Shown one piece after another: positions 43,135 to 53,092 of a stretch of DNA of 64,000 nt. The notes under the pieces were generated by a model, which searched no databases, had not been told where the DNA came from, and saw only the letters and a program-made list of their open reading frames with translations. This stretch comes from Carboxylicivirga longa (GTDB lineage Bacteria > Bacteroidota > Bacteroidia > Bacteroidales > Marinilabiliaceae), in assembly GCF_050589825.1 (NCBI RefSeq), contig NZ_JBNGOZ010000013.1, positions 59,409 to 123,408 on the forward strand, read 5' to 3'. Position 1 is the first letter of the stretch, and each line of letters begins with the position of its first letter. Made by a program: the position numbers and the translations under genes.

Positions 43135-44856
43135 TTATTCAGAGTAGGGAAACTTAATGTCTTTCACCATTGTTTGAAGGCTGGTAATACCGTTATACAC
43201 GTTCTCTTCTACCGTATAGCATATATCAAAGGGATCGTTTGATTTAACTTTGTCGATAATGTGCCCCATAGAAAAGGCTATGCCCTGTTTAATGGCCGCA
43301 GAGTGTTCCTCTATGATTTCCAGCTTTAAATGATCACGATCTTTGCCAACGCATTTACTTGTTCCGTAGTCAAAAACGCGCTCCGATACAAATACCGGTT
43401 TCATATTACCGGGACCAAAAGGCTGAAACTGCTTGAGAATTCGGAAGAATTTGGGTGTAATATCCTTCAGGTGTAGCTTGGAATCGATTTCTATTTGCGG
43501 TATCAGTTGTTCAGGAAGGATATGGGCTTCTACAAATTTTTCGAAGCGCTCCTGAAAGGCCGGTATGTTTTCAATCTTAAGCGTAAGGCCGGCGGCATAC
43601 ATATGACCGCCAAAATTCTCGAGTAAGTCGTTACACGACTCGATGGCCTTGTAAAGATCAAAGCCTTCAACAGAGCGTGCGCTACCGGTAGCGAGTCCTT
43701 TCGATTCGGTTAATACGATGGTAGGTCGATAGAAGGATTCGGTAAGGCGCGAGGCCACAATACCAATCACCCCTTTGTGCCAATCTTTGTTGTATATAAC
43801 GGTGGATTTTTTATTGAGTAAATCCGGATTGTTGGCAATTAAATCATGCGCCTCTACAGTAATGCTACGATCCAGGTCTTTGCGTGTCTCGTTGCATTCA
43901 TCAATGTCCTTACTCATCAGGCCGGCGTTACCTGAGTCGCGGCTCACCAGCAGATCAACCGCATCGCTGCCGGCATCGATACGCCCTGCCGCATTGATGC
44001 GAGGACCTATTTTAAATACAATATCGCTGATGGTGATTTCACGTCCTTCCAGTCCCGCTATTTTAATGATGGAACGCAGTCCGATAACAGGGTTGGAATT
44101 TAACTTTTCGAGTCCGTAATAGGCCAGAATACGGTTTTCACCTGTGATGGGCACAATATCGGAGGCTATGCTGACGGCTACCAGGTCAATGAGGGCATAT
44201 AACTGCGATTCTTTATAGTCCTTATAGCGGCAGAAGCCCTGCATCAGCTTAAAACCTACTCCGCAACCCGACAGGTTCTTTTCAGGATAGTGACAATCCG
44301 ATCGTTTCGGATCAAGACAGGCCGCCGCTTTGGGTAGTATTTCGCCGGGTGTGTGGTGATCGCAGATGATAAAATCTATGCCTTTTGTACGGGCATAATC
44401 CATCTTTTCTACCGCCTTAATGCCACAATCAAGGGCAATTACCAGCGTAATATCATTATCAGCTGCGTAATCAATTCCTTTGTAGGAGATACCATAACCC
44501 TCCTCATAACGATTGGGGATGTAATAGTCAATGCGATTGTAGTGGAGGCTCAGAAAAGAATATACCAAAGCCACGCTGGTGGTGCCATCCACATCATAAT
44601 CACCATAAATCAATATGCGTTCCTCATTGTCGAAGGCCTTCACAATGCGAAGCACCGCCTCTTCCATGTCCTTCATCAGGAAGGGGTTGTGCAAATCGGT
44701 TAGTTTAGGTCGAAAAAACGCCTTTGCCTCATCGTAGTTGCTAACGCCTCTTTGAGCAAGAAGGTTTGCCAATACGTGATTTATGTTTAGTACCTCAGAC
44801 AGGTGATTAATTGTATTCTGATCACCCTCGGGTTTTATGCTCCACCGTTTTTCCAT
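43135..44856 (-). CDS. recJ: Single-stranded-DNA-specific exonuclease RecJ
   Basis: 573 residues. 5'-3' ssDNA exonuclease of RecFOR recombination and mismatch repair. The DHH domain shows YGDYDVDGTTS (about 80-90) and CDHHTPG (about 165); the DHHA1 domain has NFGGHMYAAGL (about 400); a C-terminal OB-like domain contains FGPGNMKPVF. All metal-binding motifs are intact. Confidence 0.96.
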   Translation of the reverse strand: MEKRWSIKPEGDQNTINHLSEVLNINHVLANLLAQRGVSNYDEAKAFFRPKLTDLHNPFLMKDMEEAVLRIVKAFDNEERILIYGDYDVDGTTSVALVYSFLSLHYNRIDYYIPNRYEEGYGISYKGIDYAADNDITLVIALDCGIKAVEKMDYARTKGIDFIICDHHTPGEILPKAAACLDPKRSDCHYPEKNLSGCGVGFKLMQGFCRYKDYKESQLYALIDLVAVSIASDIVPITGENRILAYYGLEKLNSNPVIGLRSIIKIAGLEGREITISDIVFKIGPRINAAGRIDAGSDAVDLLVSRDSGNAGLMSKDIDECNETRKDLDRSITVEAHDLIANNPDLLNKKSTVIYNKDWHKGVIGIVASRLTESFYRPTIVLTESKGLATGSARSVEGFDLYKAIESCNDLLENFGGHMYAAGLTLKIENIPAFQERFEKFVEAHILPEQLIPQIEIDSKLHLKDITPKFFRILKQFQPFGPGNMKPVFVSERVFDYGTSKCVGKDRDHLKLEIIEEHSAAIKQGIAFSMGHIIDKVKSNDPFDICYTVEENVYNGITSLQTMVKDIKFPYSE

Positions 44857-44981
44857 CTCCCTTTTTTGCCCAATTAGAGCATAAATTTTTCGAAAAATTA
44901 TCTTAAATCAAAAGCCTAATGCATGATTGTTAATAAAAATTAATACAAATCTTTTAAATTAGTCGGCTATATTACTTACCC

Positions 44982-45689
44982 TCACTCCTTTAATTGTAGT
45001 TCAAAAATATCGCTTAAATTTTTTCGCAGTTCTGCTTTTATGTCTTCCATATTCAGTTTGTGGCCTAACTCTTTTTCCATTGAGGTAACACCTTTATCTA
45101 CAAAGCCGCATGGGTTAATATGATTGAAGTACGAAAGGTCGGTATTAACATTAAGGGCAAAACCGTGCATGGACACATAACGGCTGGCTTTCACACCAAT
45201 GGCGCATATTTTACGCGATTTACCAGGTCCTTTAGTATCGAGCCATACACCAGTGGCACCCTCCAGTCGTTCACTTTTTATGCCATAATTTTCCAGGGTA
45301 CGAATAATGGCTTCTTCCAGCTTAAATATATAGCTTCTTACTTGCAGGTTCAGGGCTTCCAAATCGAGTATGGGATACCCCACCAATTGCCCGGGTCCAT
45401 GATAAGTGATGTCGCCACCCCGGTTAATCTTATAGAAGGTAGCATCGATCTGCTTTAGAAACTGCTCATTAATCAGCAGGTTATTCTGTACACCACTCTT
45501 CCCCAGTGTATATACATGAGGGTGTTCAACAAACAGCAGGTGGTTGGTTATGGGCTTTGGGTCTTCGGGCGCATTGCGGTTATACAATTTCACATCTACC
45601 ACATTGGCAAACAGCTCCTCCTGGTAGTCCCAAACTTTCTTATAATCGCTGACGCCCAGATCCTGAAAGCGTGTATTATTGTTGTTCAT
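44982..45689 (-). CDS. lipB: Octanoyl-[acyl-carrier-protein]:protein octanoyltransferase
   Basis: 235 residues. Transfers octanoate from ACP to lipoyl domains, the first step of lipoate synthesis. RGGDITYHGPGQLVGYPI, the catalytic Lys in KICAIGVKASR and Cys in NHINPCG are present. Its start lies inside the 3' end of lipA (14-base overlap), so the two are coupled. Confidence 0.96.
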   Translation of the reverse strand: MNNNNTRFQDLGVSDYKKVWDYQEELFANVVDVKLYNRNAPEDPKPITNHLLFVEHPHVYTLGKSGVQNNLLINEQFLKQIDATFYKINRGGDITYHGPGQLVGYPILDLEALNLQVRSYIFKLEEAIIRTLENYGIKSERLEGATGVWLDTKGPGKSRKICAIGVKASRYVSMHGFALNVNTDLSYFNHINPCGFVDKGVTSMEKELGHKLNMEDIKAELRKNLSDIFELQLKE

Positions 45690-46560
45690 GTTGTTTGTTT
45701 AAGGCATTAATGTGTTTCTCGGCATGATATGATGAACGTACCAAAGGGCCACTCTCAACGTATTTAAATCCTTTTTCGAGTCCTACGCGTTTGTATTTTT
45801 CAAACTGCTCGGGGGTAACATATTCCGATACTGGAAGATGGTTTTTTGTAGGTTGCAGGTATTGGCCAATGGTCATTACGGTTACACCAGCCGCCAGCAG
45901 ATCATCCATGGTTTCAAATACCTCTTCCTCCTTTTCACCCAGTCCCAACATAATGCCCGATTTGGCAACCATACCACCATCGGCAATGTATTTTAATACC
46001 TTCAGACTCAGGTCATACTTGGCTTTGGTGCGGATGAGGGGTGTCAGGCGTCGTACCGTCTCCAGGTTGTGCGAAATTACCTCGGGTTGTGCATCCATCA
46101 CTTGTTGTATCAAGGGATGTAAACCGTTAAAGTCAGGAATGAGCACCTCCATACTGGTGTTTGGGTTTAGCTCCTTGGTCTTGCGTATGGTGGCTGCCCA
46201 TATTCCGGCACCGCCATCTTCCAGGTCGTCACGATCAACCGAAGTGATCACGGCATGTTTTAGCTTCATTATTTGGATGGAACGGGCAATGCGGAGTGGT
46301 TCCTTAATATCCACGGCATCCGGTTTACCGGTTTTTACATTGCAAAATTTACAGGCACGGGTACATATATCGCCTAATATCATAAAGGTGGCTGTGCCTG
46401 CCGCCCAGCATTCTGCCGCATTCGGACATTTACCACTCGTACATATTGTGTGCAGTTTATGGTCGCGTATGGTATTGTGCATCCATTTGTAATCACCGGT
46501 ATTGGGAAGTTGTATCTTAAGCCAGTCGGGTTTAACGATCTTACTTTTAATTTTCACCAT
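45676..46560 (-). CDS. lipA: Lipoyl synthase
   Basis: 294 residues, radical SAM enzyme inserting two sulfurs into protein-bound octanoate. Both clusters are marked: the auxiliary-cluster cysteines in CTSGKCPNAAEC (about 37-48) and the SAM-cluster CTRACKFC (about 63-70). The C-terminal RSSYHAE carries the conserved RSSY serine ligand. First gene of the lipA-lipB pair. Confidence 0.97.
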   Translation of the reverse strand: MVKIKSKIVKPDWLKIQLPNTGDYKWMHNTIRDHKLHTICTSGKCPNAAECWAAGTATFMILGDICTRACKFCNVKTGKPDAVDIKEPLRIARSIQIMKLKHAVITSVDRDDLEDGGAGIWAATIRKTKELNPNTSMEVLIPDFNGLHPLIQQVMDAQPEVISHNLETVRRLTPLIRTKAKYDLSLKVLKYIADGGMVAKSGIMLGLGEKEEEVFETMDDLLAAGVTVMTIGQYLQPTKNHLPVSEYVTPEQFEKYKRVGLEKGFKYVESGPLVRSSYHAEKHINALNKQHEQQ

Positions 46561-46840
46561 TTCATTATCTGTTTAAGCCGAAATCAGCAAGCAATATTAC
46601 TTAAAAATAATGGTCTAAAAAATGAGCTTTATGGGTACCTATCATCATTAAACCATTCTGTTTATCAGCTTTTCGTAAAAAAACATCTGATGGGTAACAT
46701 TGTTCATGTTTGGCAAGGTGTCTTATCTGTTATACGACATGTTTCAAACCAGTGGATGCGTATGGCTAAGCCCTCTATTTTATTTATATTGCATCCTTTT
46801 TTAAAAGATAAGTTATTTATTCATTTATAATTATAGAGCG

Positions 46841-48961
46841 ATGAAACAAATTGTATTGCTTTCCCTGGCTTTGGCAGTTGCGGTTACGTCCTGTCAAACG
46901 TCAAATAAGAAAGACACAGAGGGTGAGAACCCCTTTTTTAGTGAGTATAACACCCCGTATAATGTACCTCCTTTCGAGCAGATAAAGGCGGAGCATTATA
47001 TGCCGGCTATCGACAAAGCTATGGCTGCCCATAAGCAGGAGGTAGATGCCATTATTAATAATGCTGATGCTCCTAGCTTTGAGAATACCATTGTGGCTTT
47101 AGATGATGCCGGTAAGATGCTGTCAGAAGTGATGTCGGTGTATTACTCTTTAAAGTCAGCCGATGGTACTGAGGGGATAATGGCTATCGCTTCCGAAGTG
47201 GGTAAGAAAATGAGTGCTCACAGCGATGATATCAATCTTAATCCTGCTCTATTTGCCCGTGTGAAGGCTGTTTATGAGCAGAAGGATGCTTTGCAGCTGA
47301 ACGGTGAGCAAGCTATGCTGCTGGATGATACCTACAAAGGTTTTGTGCGCAGTGGTGTGAGTTTGGCTGAGGATAAGAAAACAACACTGCGTCAGATCAA
47401 TTCTCGTTTATCAGAGCTATTCAATCAGTTTTCGACCAATGTATTGAAGGAGACCAACGCCTTTAAATTGGTAATTGAGGACGAAGCTGATTTGGCCGGA
47501 TTGCCCCAGTCAGCCATTTTAGGAGCTGCTGAAACAGCCACTGAAATGGGCATGGAGGGTAAGTGGGTGTTCACTACACAAAAGCCCAGCATGCTGCCCT
47601 TCTTATCTTATGCCGATAAGCGTGAGTTGCGAGAAAAATTGTATAAAGGCTACTACATGCGTGGTAACAACAACAATGAGTTTGATAATAAAAAGATTAT
47701 TGAAGAGATTGTAAAGCTTCGCATTGAAAAAGCCAATTTACTGGGTTATGACTGTTATGCCGACTATGTGCTGGAGGAGCGCATGGCGAAGACTTCAGAT
47801 AAGGTATACGAGTTGCTGGAGCAACTGTGGGATCGTGCCCTGCCGGTGGCCAAGAAAGAACGTGCAGCTATGCAAGCCATTATCGATCGCGAAAAAGGAG
47901 GCTTTCAGCTGGCATCGTGGGACTGGTGGTATTATGCCGAGAAAGTGCGTAAGGAGAAATATAACCTGGATGAAAATGAAGTACGTCCTTATTTTGAGCT
48001 GAACAATGTGCGCGATGGTGCTTTTGCTGTGGCTACAAAGTTATACGGCTTGCAGTTTGAAGAAATTACCGGTGATTTTCCAAAGCCGCATGCCGATGCG
48101 CAAGTATTTAAGGTGACTGAAGCCGATGGATCACACAAGGGTATTTTGTACATGGACTGGCATCCGCGTGCCACTAAGAAGCAAGGTGCCTGGTGTGGCG
48201 CTTTCCGTAAGCAGAGCCGTCGTGGCGGTAAAGATATTCCACCGGTGGTAACAATTGTGTGTAACTTCTCCAAGCCAGTGGGCGATCAGCCTGCCTTACT
48301 TAGCTATGATGAAACCATGACCCTTTTCCACGAGTTTGGCCATGGACTGCACCAGCTGCTGAGTGATTGTACCTATAACAGCCTGTCTGGCACATCTGTA
48401 CCCCGCGACTTTGTGGAATTGCCCTCGCAGGTAATGGAAAACTGGGCCGGCGATCCTGCTGTGATGAAGGAGTATGCCCGCCATTATAAAACGGGTGAGG
48501 TAATTCCCGATGCGTTGGTTGAAAAGCTTCAAAATAGTGGTCATTTTAATCAGGGATTTGCCACTACCGAGTATCTGGCAGCTGCTCTTCTGGACATGAA
48601 TTACCACACACAAAAGGAAGTGAAGAGCATTGATGTGAATCAGTTTGAAGATGATTACCTGAAGAGTATTGGCCTTATCCCCGAGATTATCTCGCGCTAT
48701 AAGTCTACTTATTTCATGCACATTTTCGCCAGTAGTGGATACACCGCCGGTTACTACAGCTACATCTGGTCAGGCGTGCTCGATGCCGATGCCTTTGAAG
48801 CCTTCAAAGAGACTAGTCTGTATGATCAGGCCACCGCACAGTCGTTCCGCAGCAATATACTGGAGCGTGGTGGTACTGTTGATGCCATGGAGATGTATAA
48901 GAATTTCCGAGGTCGCGAGCCAAAGATTGAAGCCTTGCTGCGTCAGCGCGGTCTGCAATAA
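46841..48961 (+). CDS. M3 family metallopeptidase (peptidyl-dipeptidase Dcp type), lipoprotein
   Basis: 706 residues. A lipoprotein signal (LAVAVTSC, Cys about 19) anchors it in the envelope. The M3 zinc motif HEFGHGLHQ is near residue 497, with the third ligand Glu expected in the following helix (FVELPSQVMENW). It releases C-terminal dipeptides from short peptides or acts as an oligopeptidase, probably feeding on peptides in the periplasm. It ends in a strong terminator. Confidence 0.94.
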   Translation: MKQIVLLSLALAVAVTSCQTSNKKDTEGENPFFSEYNTPYNVPPFEQIKAEHYMPAIDKAMAAHKQEVDAIINNADAPSFENTIVALDDAGKMLSEVMSVYYSLKSADGTEGIMAIASEVGKKMSAHSDDINLNPALFARVKAVYEQKDALQLNGEQAMLLDDTYKGFVRSGVSLAEDKKTTLRQINSRLSELFNQFSTNVLKETNAFKLVIEDEADLAGLPQSAILGAAETATEMGMEGKWVFTTQKPSMLPFLSYADKRELREKLYKGYYMRGNNNNEFDNKKIIEEIVKLRIEKANLLGYDCYADYVLEERMAKTSDKVYELLEQLWDRALPVAKKERAAMQAIIDREKGGFQLASWDWWYYAEKVRKEKYNLDENEVRPYFELNNVRDGAFAVATKLYGLQFEEITGDFPKPHADAQVFKVTEADGSHKGILYMDWHPRATKKQGAWCGAFRKQSRRGGKDIPPVVTIVCNFSKPVGDQPALLSYDETMTLFHEFGHGLHQLLSDCTYNSLSGTSVPRDFVELPSQVMENWAGDPAVMKEYARHYKTGEVIPDALVEKLQNSGHFNQGFATTEYLAAALLDMNYHTQKEVKSIDVNQFEDDYLKSIGLIPEIISRYKSTYFMHIFASSGYTAGYYSYIWSGVLDADAFEAFKETSLYDQATAQSFRSNILERGGTVDAMEMYKNFRGREPKIEALLRQRGLQ

Positions 48962-48992
48962 AATCTCTCATACCCAATCAATATTTCTATTT

Positions 48993-49027
48993 AAAGCGGT
49001 TGCTTCCTTTGGGGGCAGCCGTTTTTT
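48993..49027 (+). terminator. Terminator after the Dcp-like peptidase gene
   Basis: CGGTTGC pairs with GCAGCCG (one G-T) across an 11-base loop and is followed by TTTTTT. Confidence 0.8.
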
Positions 49028-49073
49028 GTTCCGTGGATTTTATCAGCCTAGCCTTTCATCCGTTTTAATCGCT

Positions 49074-49081
49074 TATCTTTG
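49074..49081 (+). promoter_or_regulatory. -7 promoter element for the AI-2E family gene
   Basis: TATCTTTG fits TAnnTTTG and lies 43 bases before the ATG at 49125. The -33 TTG is not evident. Confidence 0.4.
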
Positions 49082-49124
49082 CCAACTCAGATAAAGAATA
49101 TACAACAAGCTTATACGCGCCCCG

Positions 49125-50162
49125 ATGAACGACTTAAAGACAACAAATAGACTCTTAATGATGCTGGTGATTCCTTTTATCTTCTATTTGTTAAAAGTGC
49201 TGGCTTTTATTTTTGTGCCCTTGGTGCTAGCCATGTTTATCGCTCTTTTATTCCTGCCCGTGATGCGCTGGTTTGCGCGCAAGAAATTGCCCAAAGTATT
49301 AAGTATTGCCTTTGTGGTGCTAATCATCACAGCTGTATTTAAGATCGGGGGTGAGCTCATCAAAGTATCCAGTCAGGAAATTTTATCGGCCGATAACCAT
49401 TTTTTTCAGCAGGCTGAAACCAAGATTGTAGATCTGGTGGTGGCCGTAGAAGATTTTTTTGGAGTAACACGCATGCAGGATGAGTCGGTCTTTAGTCATT
49501 ACTTTAAGAGCGATAATATGCTGGGCAACATTGGTATTACCATCGATTTTATTGGCAATGCGCTGTCGCTAACCCTCACCACCGCTTTTTTTGTTGTATT
49601 GCTGCTTTCCGGAGCCATGAATTTCGAGCAGTTGCTCAACTCCACACTCTTTAGGATCAAATACTCTTCGGTAAAGGCTTTCCGGCGAGTGGAGAAAGAT
49701 ATTATTAAGTTCGTTCAGGTGAAGTTTATTATCAGCCTGCTTACGGGTCTTGGCTTCAGTTTGGCTTGTTTATTTTTCGATGTAAGCTTTCCTGTTTTTT
49801 GGGGCTTGTTTGCCTTTGCCATCAATTTTGTTCAAATGATTGGCTCCATCATTTCGGTGGTTCTCCTCACTATTTTTGCTCTTGTGGAGTTGGATCCCAG
49901 TGGCACTCTTCTTTTATTTATCTTAACCATTACCGGCGTGCAAGCTTTAATGGGCGGTGTTTTGGAGCCTGTTTTTATGGGTAAAACCTTCTCGGTGAAT
50001 ATTATTGTTATCCTTGTAATGCTTATGTTCTGGGGTTATTTGTGGGGTATTCCCGGCCTTATCTTATCCATTCCCATCACGGTGTTTATCAAGATAGTCC
50101 TTGATCAGTTTCCGCGCTACAAATTAATCAGTAGCATCATCAGTGGTAAAAACACTGTTTAA
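49125..50162 (+). CDS. AI-2E family transporter (YdiK/TqsA-like permease)
   Basis: 345 residues with about seven to eight membrane helices in the usual arrangement: two near the N terminus, a soluble segment (about 75-150), then five or six to the end. The family was named for autoinducer-2 export, but most members have other or unknown substrates (some are Na+/H+ antiporters). The substrate cannot be read here. Confidence 0.88.
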   Translation: MNDLKTTNRLLMMLVIPFIFYLLKVLAFIFVPLVLAMFIALLFLPVMRWFARKKLPKVLSIAFVVLIITAVFKIGGELIKVSSQEILSADNHFFQQAETKIVDLVVAVEDFFGVTRMQDESVFSHYFKSDNMLGNIGITIDFIGNALSLTLTTAFFVVLLLSGAMNFEQLLNSTLFRIKYSSVKAFRRVEKDIIKFVQVKFIISLLTGLGFSLACLFFDVSFPVFWGLFAFAINFVQMIGSIISVVLLTIFALVELDPSGTLLLFILTITGVQALMGGVLEPVFMGKTFSVNIIVILVMLMFWGYLWGIPGLILSIPITVFIKIVLDQFPRYKLISSIISGKNTV

Positions 50163-50195
50163 TGATTCTGAATTTTACAATTAAAGTTCACCCTG

Positions 50196-51131
50196 TTAGA
50201 ATTGTTCTACGATGGCGCGTATGATCGCCTCATCCTGCATCAGCTGTTCCTTCAGGGCTTCCACATTCTTAAATTTCTGTTCGGCACGTACCCGCTGTAC
50301 AAACTGTAGCTCCACCTCTTCGGAATAGATATCGTGGTTAAAGTCAAAGATATGTACTTCCAGCGAGCGCTGATCCACATTATGGCTTACCGTTGGGCGG
50401 TAGCCGATATTCAGCATGCCACCGTAATGCTTTCCTTCAACACGCACCTTTACGGCATACACGCCATCAGGTGGAATTAGCTTGTGGGGTTCCTCCACCT
50501 CGATATTGGCGGTGGGATAGCCCAGGCGACGACCCAATCGCTGCCCTCCAACCACGCGACCCGATACGGTATACTCATAGCCCAGAATTCTGTTGGCCGC
50601 CTTCATGTTGCCTTCCAGCAGGTGATTACGAATATCTGTTGAACTGGTTTGCATACCGTCGGTTAATACAGCCTCTACCATGGAGATGGAAAAGTTATAC
50701 TTTTTAGCGAAAGCCTGATATTCTTCGTAGCTGTGTTGACGACCCTTGCCAAAGCGGTGGTTATAGCCCACCATTAAATGATGGATGTTTAGTTTGTCAA
50801 TCAGCACCTCCTGGATGAAATCTTCAGCAGTCAGGCCTGCCAGTTCCAGTGAAAAAGGGATGAGTACCAGGTGATCGATGCCCAGCTCGCTAAATAGTTT
50901 GGTGCGTTCTTCGGGTGAAGTGAGAAAACGGAGTTTGTCGGCATCTTGCTTGAGTACCATCCGGGGATGGGGCCAGAAAGTAATCACCACTGATTCTCCG
51001 CCCAGCGCTTTAGCTTTATCAACCAATTGCCCCAGCAACACGCGATGCCCGGTGTGAACACCATCAAACATGCCAATGGTTATAACCGGCTTATGGGCTT
51101 TAAACGAAGAGAAATCGGAATGTACTTTCAC
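50196..51131 (-). CDS. ribF: Bifunctional riboflavin kinase / FAD synthetase
   Basis: 311 residues from a GTG at 51131. Makes FMN and FAD. The N-terminal adenylyltransferase has ITIGMFDGVHTGHR and TFWPHPR; the C-terminal kinase has GRVVGGQRLGRRLGYPTANI. The frame is open 96 bases further upstream, but the extra 32 residues are unlike the family, and the GTG gives the expected length. No FMN riboswitch was seen upstream. Confidence 0.95.
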   Translation of the reverse strand: MKVHSDFSSFKAHKPVITIGMFDGVHTGHRVLLGQLVDKAKALGGESVVITFWPHPRMVLKQDADKLRFLTSPEERTKLFSELGIDHLVLIPFSLELAGLTAEDFIQEVLIDKLNIHHLMVGYNHRFGKGRQHSYEEYQAFAKKYNFSISMVEAVLTDGMQTSSTDIRNHLLEGNMKAANRILGYEYTVSGRVVGGQRLGRRLGYPTANIEVEEPHKLIPPDGVYAVKVRVEGKHYGGMLNIGYRPTVSHNVDQRSLEVHIFDFNHDIYSEEVELQFVQRVRAEQKFKNVEALKEQLMQDEAIIRAIVEQF

Positions 51132-51377
51132 AATAAATTTTTGAGCAAAAATACCATTTAAGATGCAAGAGTCAAGATAAAACCCGGAAGTTTTGATGCC
51201 AAAGGCAGTATCGGGTAGAGCCGCCAATACGTTTTAGGGAACAGTTCTCTTTTGTAAGATGCTTATAAAGAACCGTACAAAATTAGTCCGTTTATGATGC
51301 TTAATTTGCAATTGTTGTGCTGTTTTTATTCTAACTTTTTTTCTATAGTATTCTATATTCATCTGTTTTGAAATCTA

Positions 51378-51797
51378 TTACACTTTTTCAGCAAAGCCAA
51401 GTATATATCCATTAATATCTTTGACATAAAACTCTCTCATACCGTGCCATGCAGTTTTAAGTTCAGATATCTCCGAAATCTTGTTTTTTAAATCATTGTA
51501 CAATTTGTCAACTTCGTTAACCTCCATATAGAACGAAATTGAAGCAGCAATAGAAAGTCCTTTTGCAAATTTTAAATCATTTTTAAAACTTTCTGTTTCC
51601 TGAAACATTAATTCTACTTTGTCTTTCAAAACCATTGCAAAAACGTATTTTTTGTCATCTGCAATTGATTGTTCAATTCCATCTTGAGTTTCGGGAACTG
51701 CCATAACAAGTGAAAACCCTAATACATTCACATAAAAATCAACTGTTTTCTTGATATTTTGCACTTCAAGATTCGGTGTAAGTTTGTTGAAAGTCAT
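51378..51797 (-). CDS. VOC family (glyoxalase/bleomycin-resistance fold) protein
   Basis: 139 residues with paired beta-alpha-beta-beta-beta modules: LTPNLEVQNIKKTVDFYVNVLGFSLV, then FYMEVNEVDKLYNDLK and FYVKDINGYILGFAE. Members bind metals or sequester drugs; the substrate is unknown. It directly follows an AraC-type gene (33-base gap), and the two may form a regulator-target pair or one cassette. Confidence 0.85.
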   Translation of the reverse strand: MTFNKLTPNLEVQNIKKTVDFYVNVLGFSLVMAVPETQDGIEQSIADDKKYVFAMVLKDKVELMFQETESFKNDLKFAKGLSIAASISFYMEVNEVDKLYNDLKNKISEISELKTAWHGMREFYVKDINGYILGFAEKV

Positions 51798-51830
51798 AAT
51801 GCTAACTTTTTAAGTTAATAATAAGCAAAA

Positions 51831-52577
51831 TTACTTTTCACCGAGGGTTAATAATTGTAAGAATCGGTCGTTTTCGTTTTTATATAGTTCTTTTGGTGTA
51901 TTTCCGGTATATCTTTTGATTTCTTTTATGTAATGTGCTTGGTCGTAATAATCTTGTGTTGGTGATAATTTTCCCTTTGCTATGTCGCCGTAGGATGATT
52001 TACATTTTAGAATATTTAAAAATGTTTTTAACGAAAATCCAAATTGTTGGTTGAAGTATCTGTTTATTTGCCTGCTGCTCCAAGAAACGGTTTCAGATAA
52101 TTCTTTTACGCTAATATTGCCTTTCTGTCCGTAAAGCGAATTGAATAATTTGAATTTTCTGTTATCGATTTCTTTTAGGTTTTTCAGTCCGTAATGTATT
52201 GTTTTAGTTAATGTATCAGTAAATTTTTCAAGATTATCAAAAGGAAGTTTTTTCGCTCCCCAAAAGTCAGTAGGCAAAATTGTTTCTGAATTTAAAATAT
52301 TCTTTATTGATTCCTTAAAAATGTATTCTGAAGCGATTAGTTTGAACTGAATTCCAATCAGTTTAGTATTTTCTTTAATCCTAACATTGATTTGATTAGT
52401 CCATATGCCTGTCAATGAAATGTTTAAAATCTCGTTATTCCTTATTTCGAAAATTAAGTCAAAATAACCATCTGGTAATATGGTAAATTCAACTTCCTTC
52501 TGAATGTTGTCATGTTCCCAAAAGCAATTTATGAAATTGGATAAAAATCCGTCTATTTTAATGTTTCTATGTTTCAT
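51831..52577 (-). CDS. AraC-family transcriptional regulator
   Basis: 248 residues. An N-terminal DUF6597-like sensing domain (FWEHDNIQKEVEFTILPDGYFDLIFEI) is followed by an AraC double helix-turn-helix (about 155-240; SVKELSETVSWSSRQINRYFNQQFG, then YYDQAHYIKEIKRYTGNTPKELY). The second HTH is canonical. AT-rich codon use (AAA, AAT, ATT) marks it as acquired relative to neighbours such as ribF. Probably controls the adjacent VOC gene. Confidence 0.87.
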   Translation of the reverse strand: MKHRNIKIDGFLSNFINCFWEHDNIQKEVEFTILPDGYFDLIFEIRNNEILNISLTGIWTNQINVRIKENTKLIGIQFKLIASEYIFKESIKNILNSETILPTDFWGAKKLPFDNLEKFTDTLTKTIHYGLKNLKEIDNRKFKLFNSLYGQKGNISVKELSETVSWSSRQINRYFNQQFGFSLKTFLNILKCKSSYGDIAKGKLSPTQDYYDQAHYIKEIKRYTGNTPKELYKNENDRFLQLLTLGEK

Positions 52578-52599
52578 TGTAGCTTTTAGTCAAAAGGCA

Positions 52600-52787
52600 C
52601 CATAACGTTGGCTAGATGAAGCGAGTGGCATTTTAACGAACCAAAGCTATCAAAACTGCTCTGAGCCAATTATTTTATCTTTTCATTTCTAAAGCCAAAT
52701 CAATGATTTGGCGCTGATTGCCGAAGCAGCGGACTTTGCAAAACGCATCGAATGCCTTATGCGCTAGGCTATTGCGGTTTGTTGGGT
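52600..52787 (-). repeat. Palindromic spacer resembling an attC site (ParDE side)
   Basis: On the minus strand, just after the parE stop codon, is ACCCAAC (plus GTTGGGT, 52781-52787), which fits the attC RYYYAAC core. The far end is CCAACGTTATGG. In between is the near-perfect palindrome GCCAAATCA-A-TGATTTGGC (52694-52712). The shared word TTTAACGAACC is at 52632-52642. The long spacing (about 185 bases) is at the upper end for attC. Confidence 0.4.
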
Positions 52788-52792
52788 GTAGT

Positions 52793-53092
52793 TTATTCTT
52801 TCAATCTACTCTTCAAGTCCATTTGTTCATGTAGAATTCTGATAACCTCAATTCTGCTTTCAGAAACAACTTGATAAAAGAGAATGTGCCTTCCTTTTTT
52901 AAAACCTAATAATTGGCCACTTATTTCATAATATCTTTTCCCAATATTAGGGTTGGTGCCAATCTCTTTACAAGCTAACTTTAATGATTGATAATATTTG
53001 TCAGCTTGATTTTCAGACCATTTAAATGATGTGTAACTCCAGATATCTGATAAGTCATTAATGGCTTTTTGTCTTAAAATTACTTTAGCCAT
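52793..53092 (-). CDS. parE: ParE/RelE-superfamily toxin
   Basis: 99 residues with the ParE pattern: AINDLSDIWSYTSFKW near the start, then PNIGKRYYEISGQLLGFKKGRHILFYQV and the closing IEVIRILHEQMD. The FKKGRHILFY segment and the terminal ILHE box are typical of ParE, which poisons gyrase. It overlaps the parD stop by eight bases, antitoxin first. Confidence 0.9.
   Translation of the reverse strand: MAKVILRQKAINDLSDIWSYTSFKWSENQADKYYQSLKLACKEIGTNPNIGKRYYEISGQLLGFKKGRHILFYQVVSESRIEVIRILHEQMDLKSRLKE

Noticed and set aside
45791..46492. 233-codon plus-strand frame
   Set aside because: It lies wholly antisense within lipA, whose protein has all cysteine motifs; the frame is a shadow with no family features.
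51132..51227. 32-residue N-terminal extension of RibF
   Set aside because: The extension does not resemble the family; the GTG at 51131 gives the normal length.
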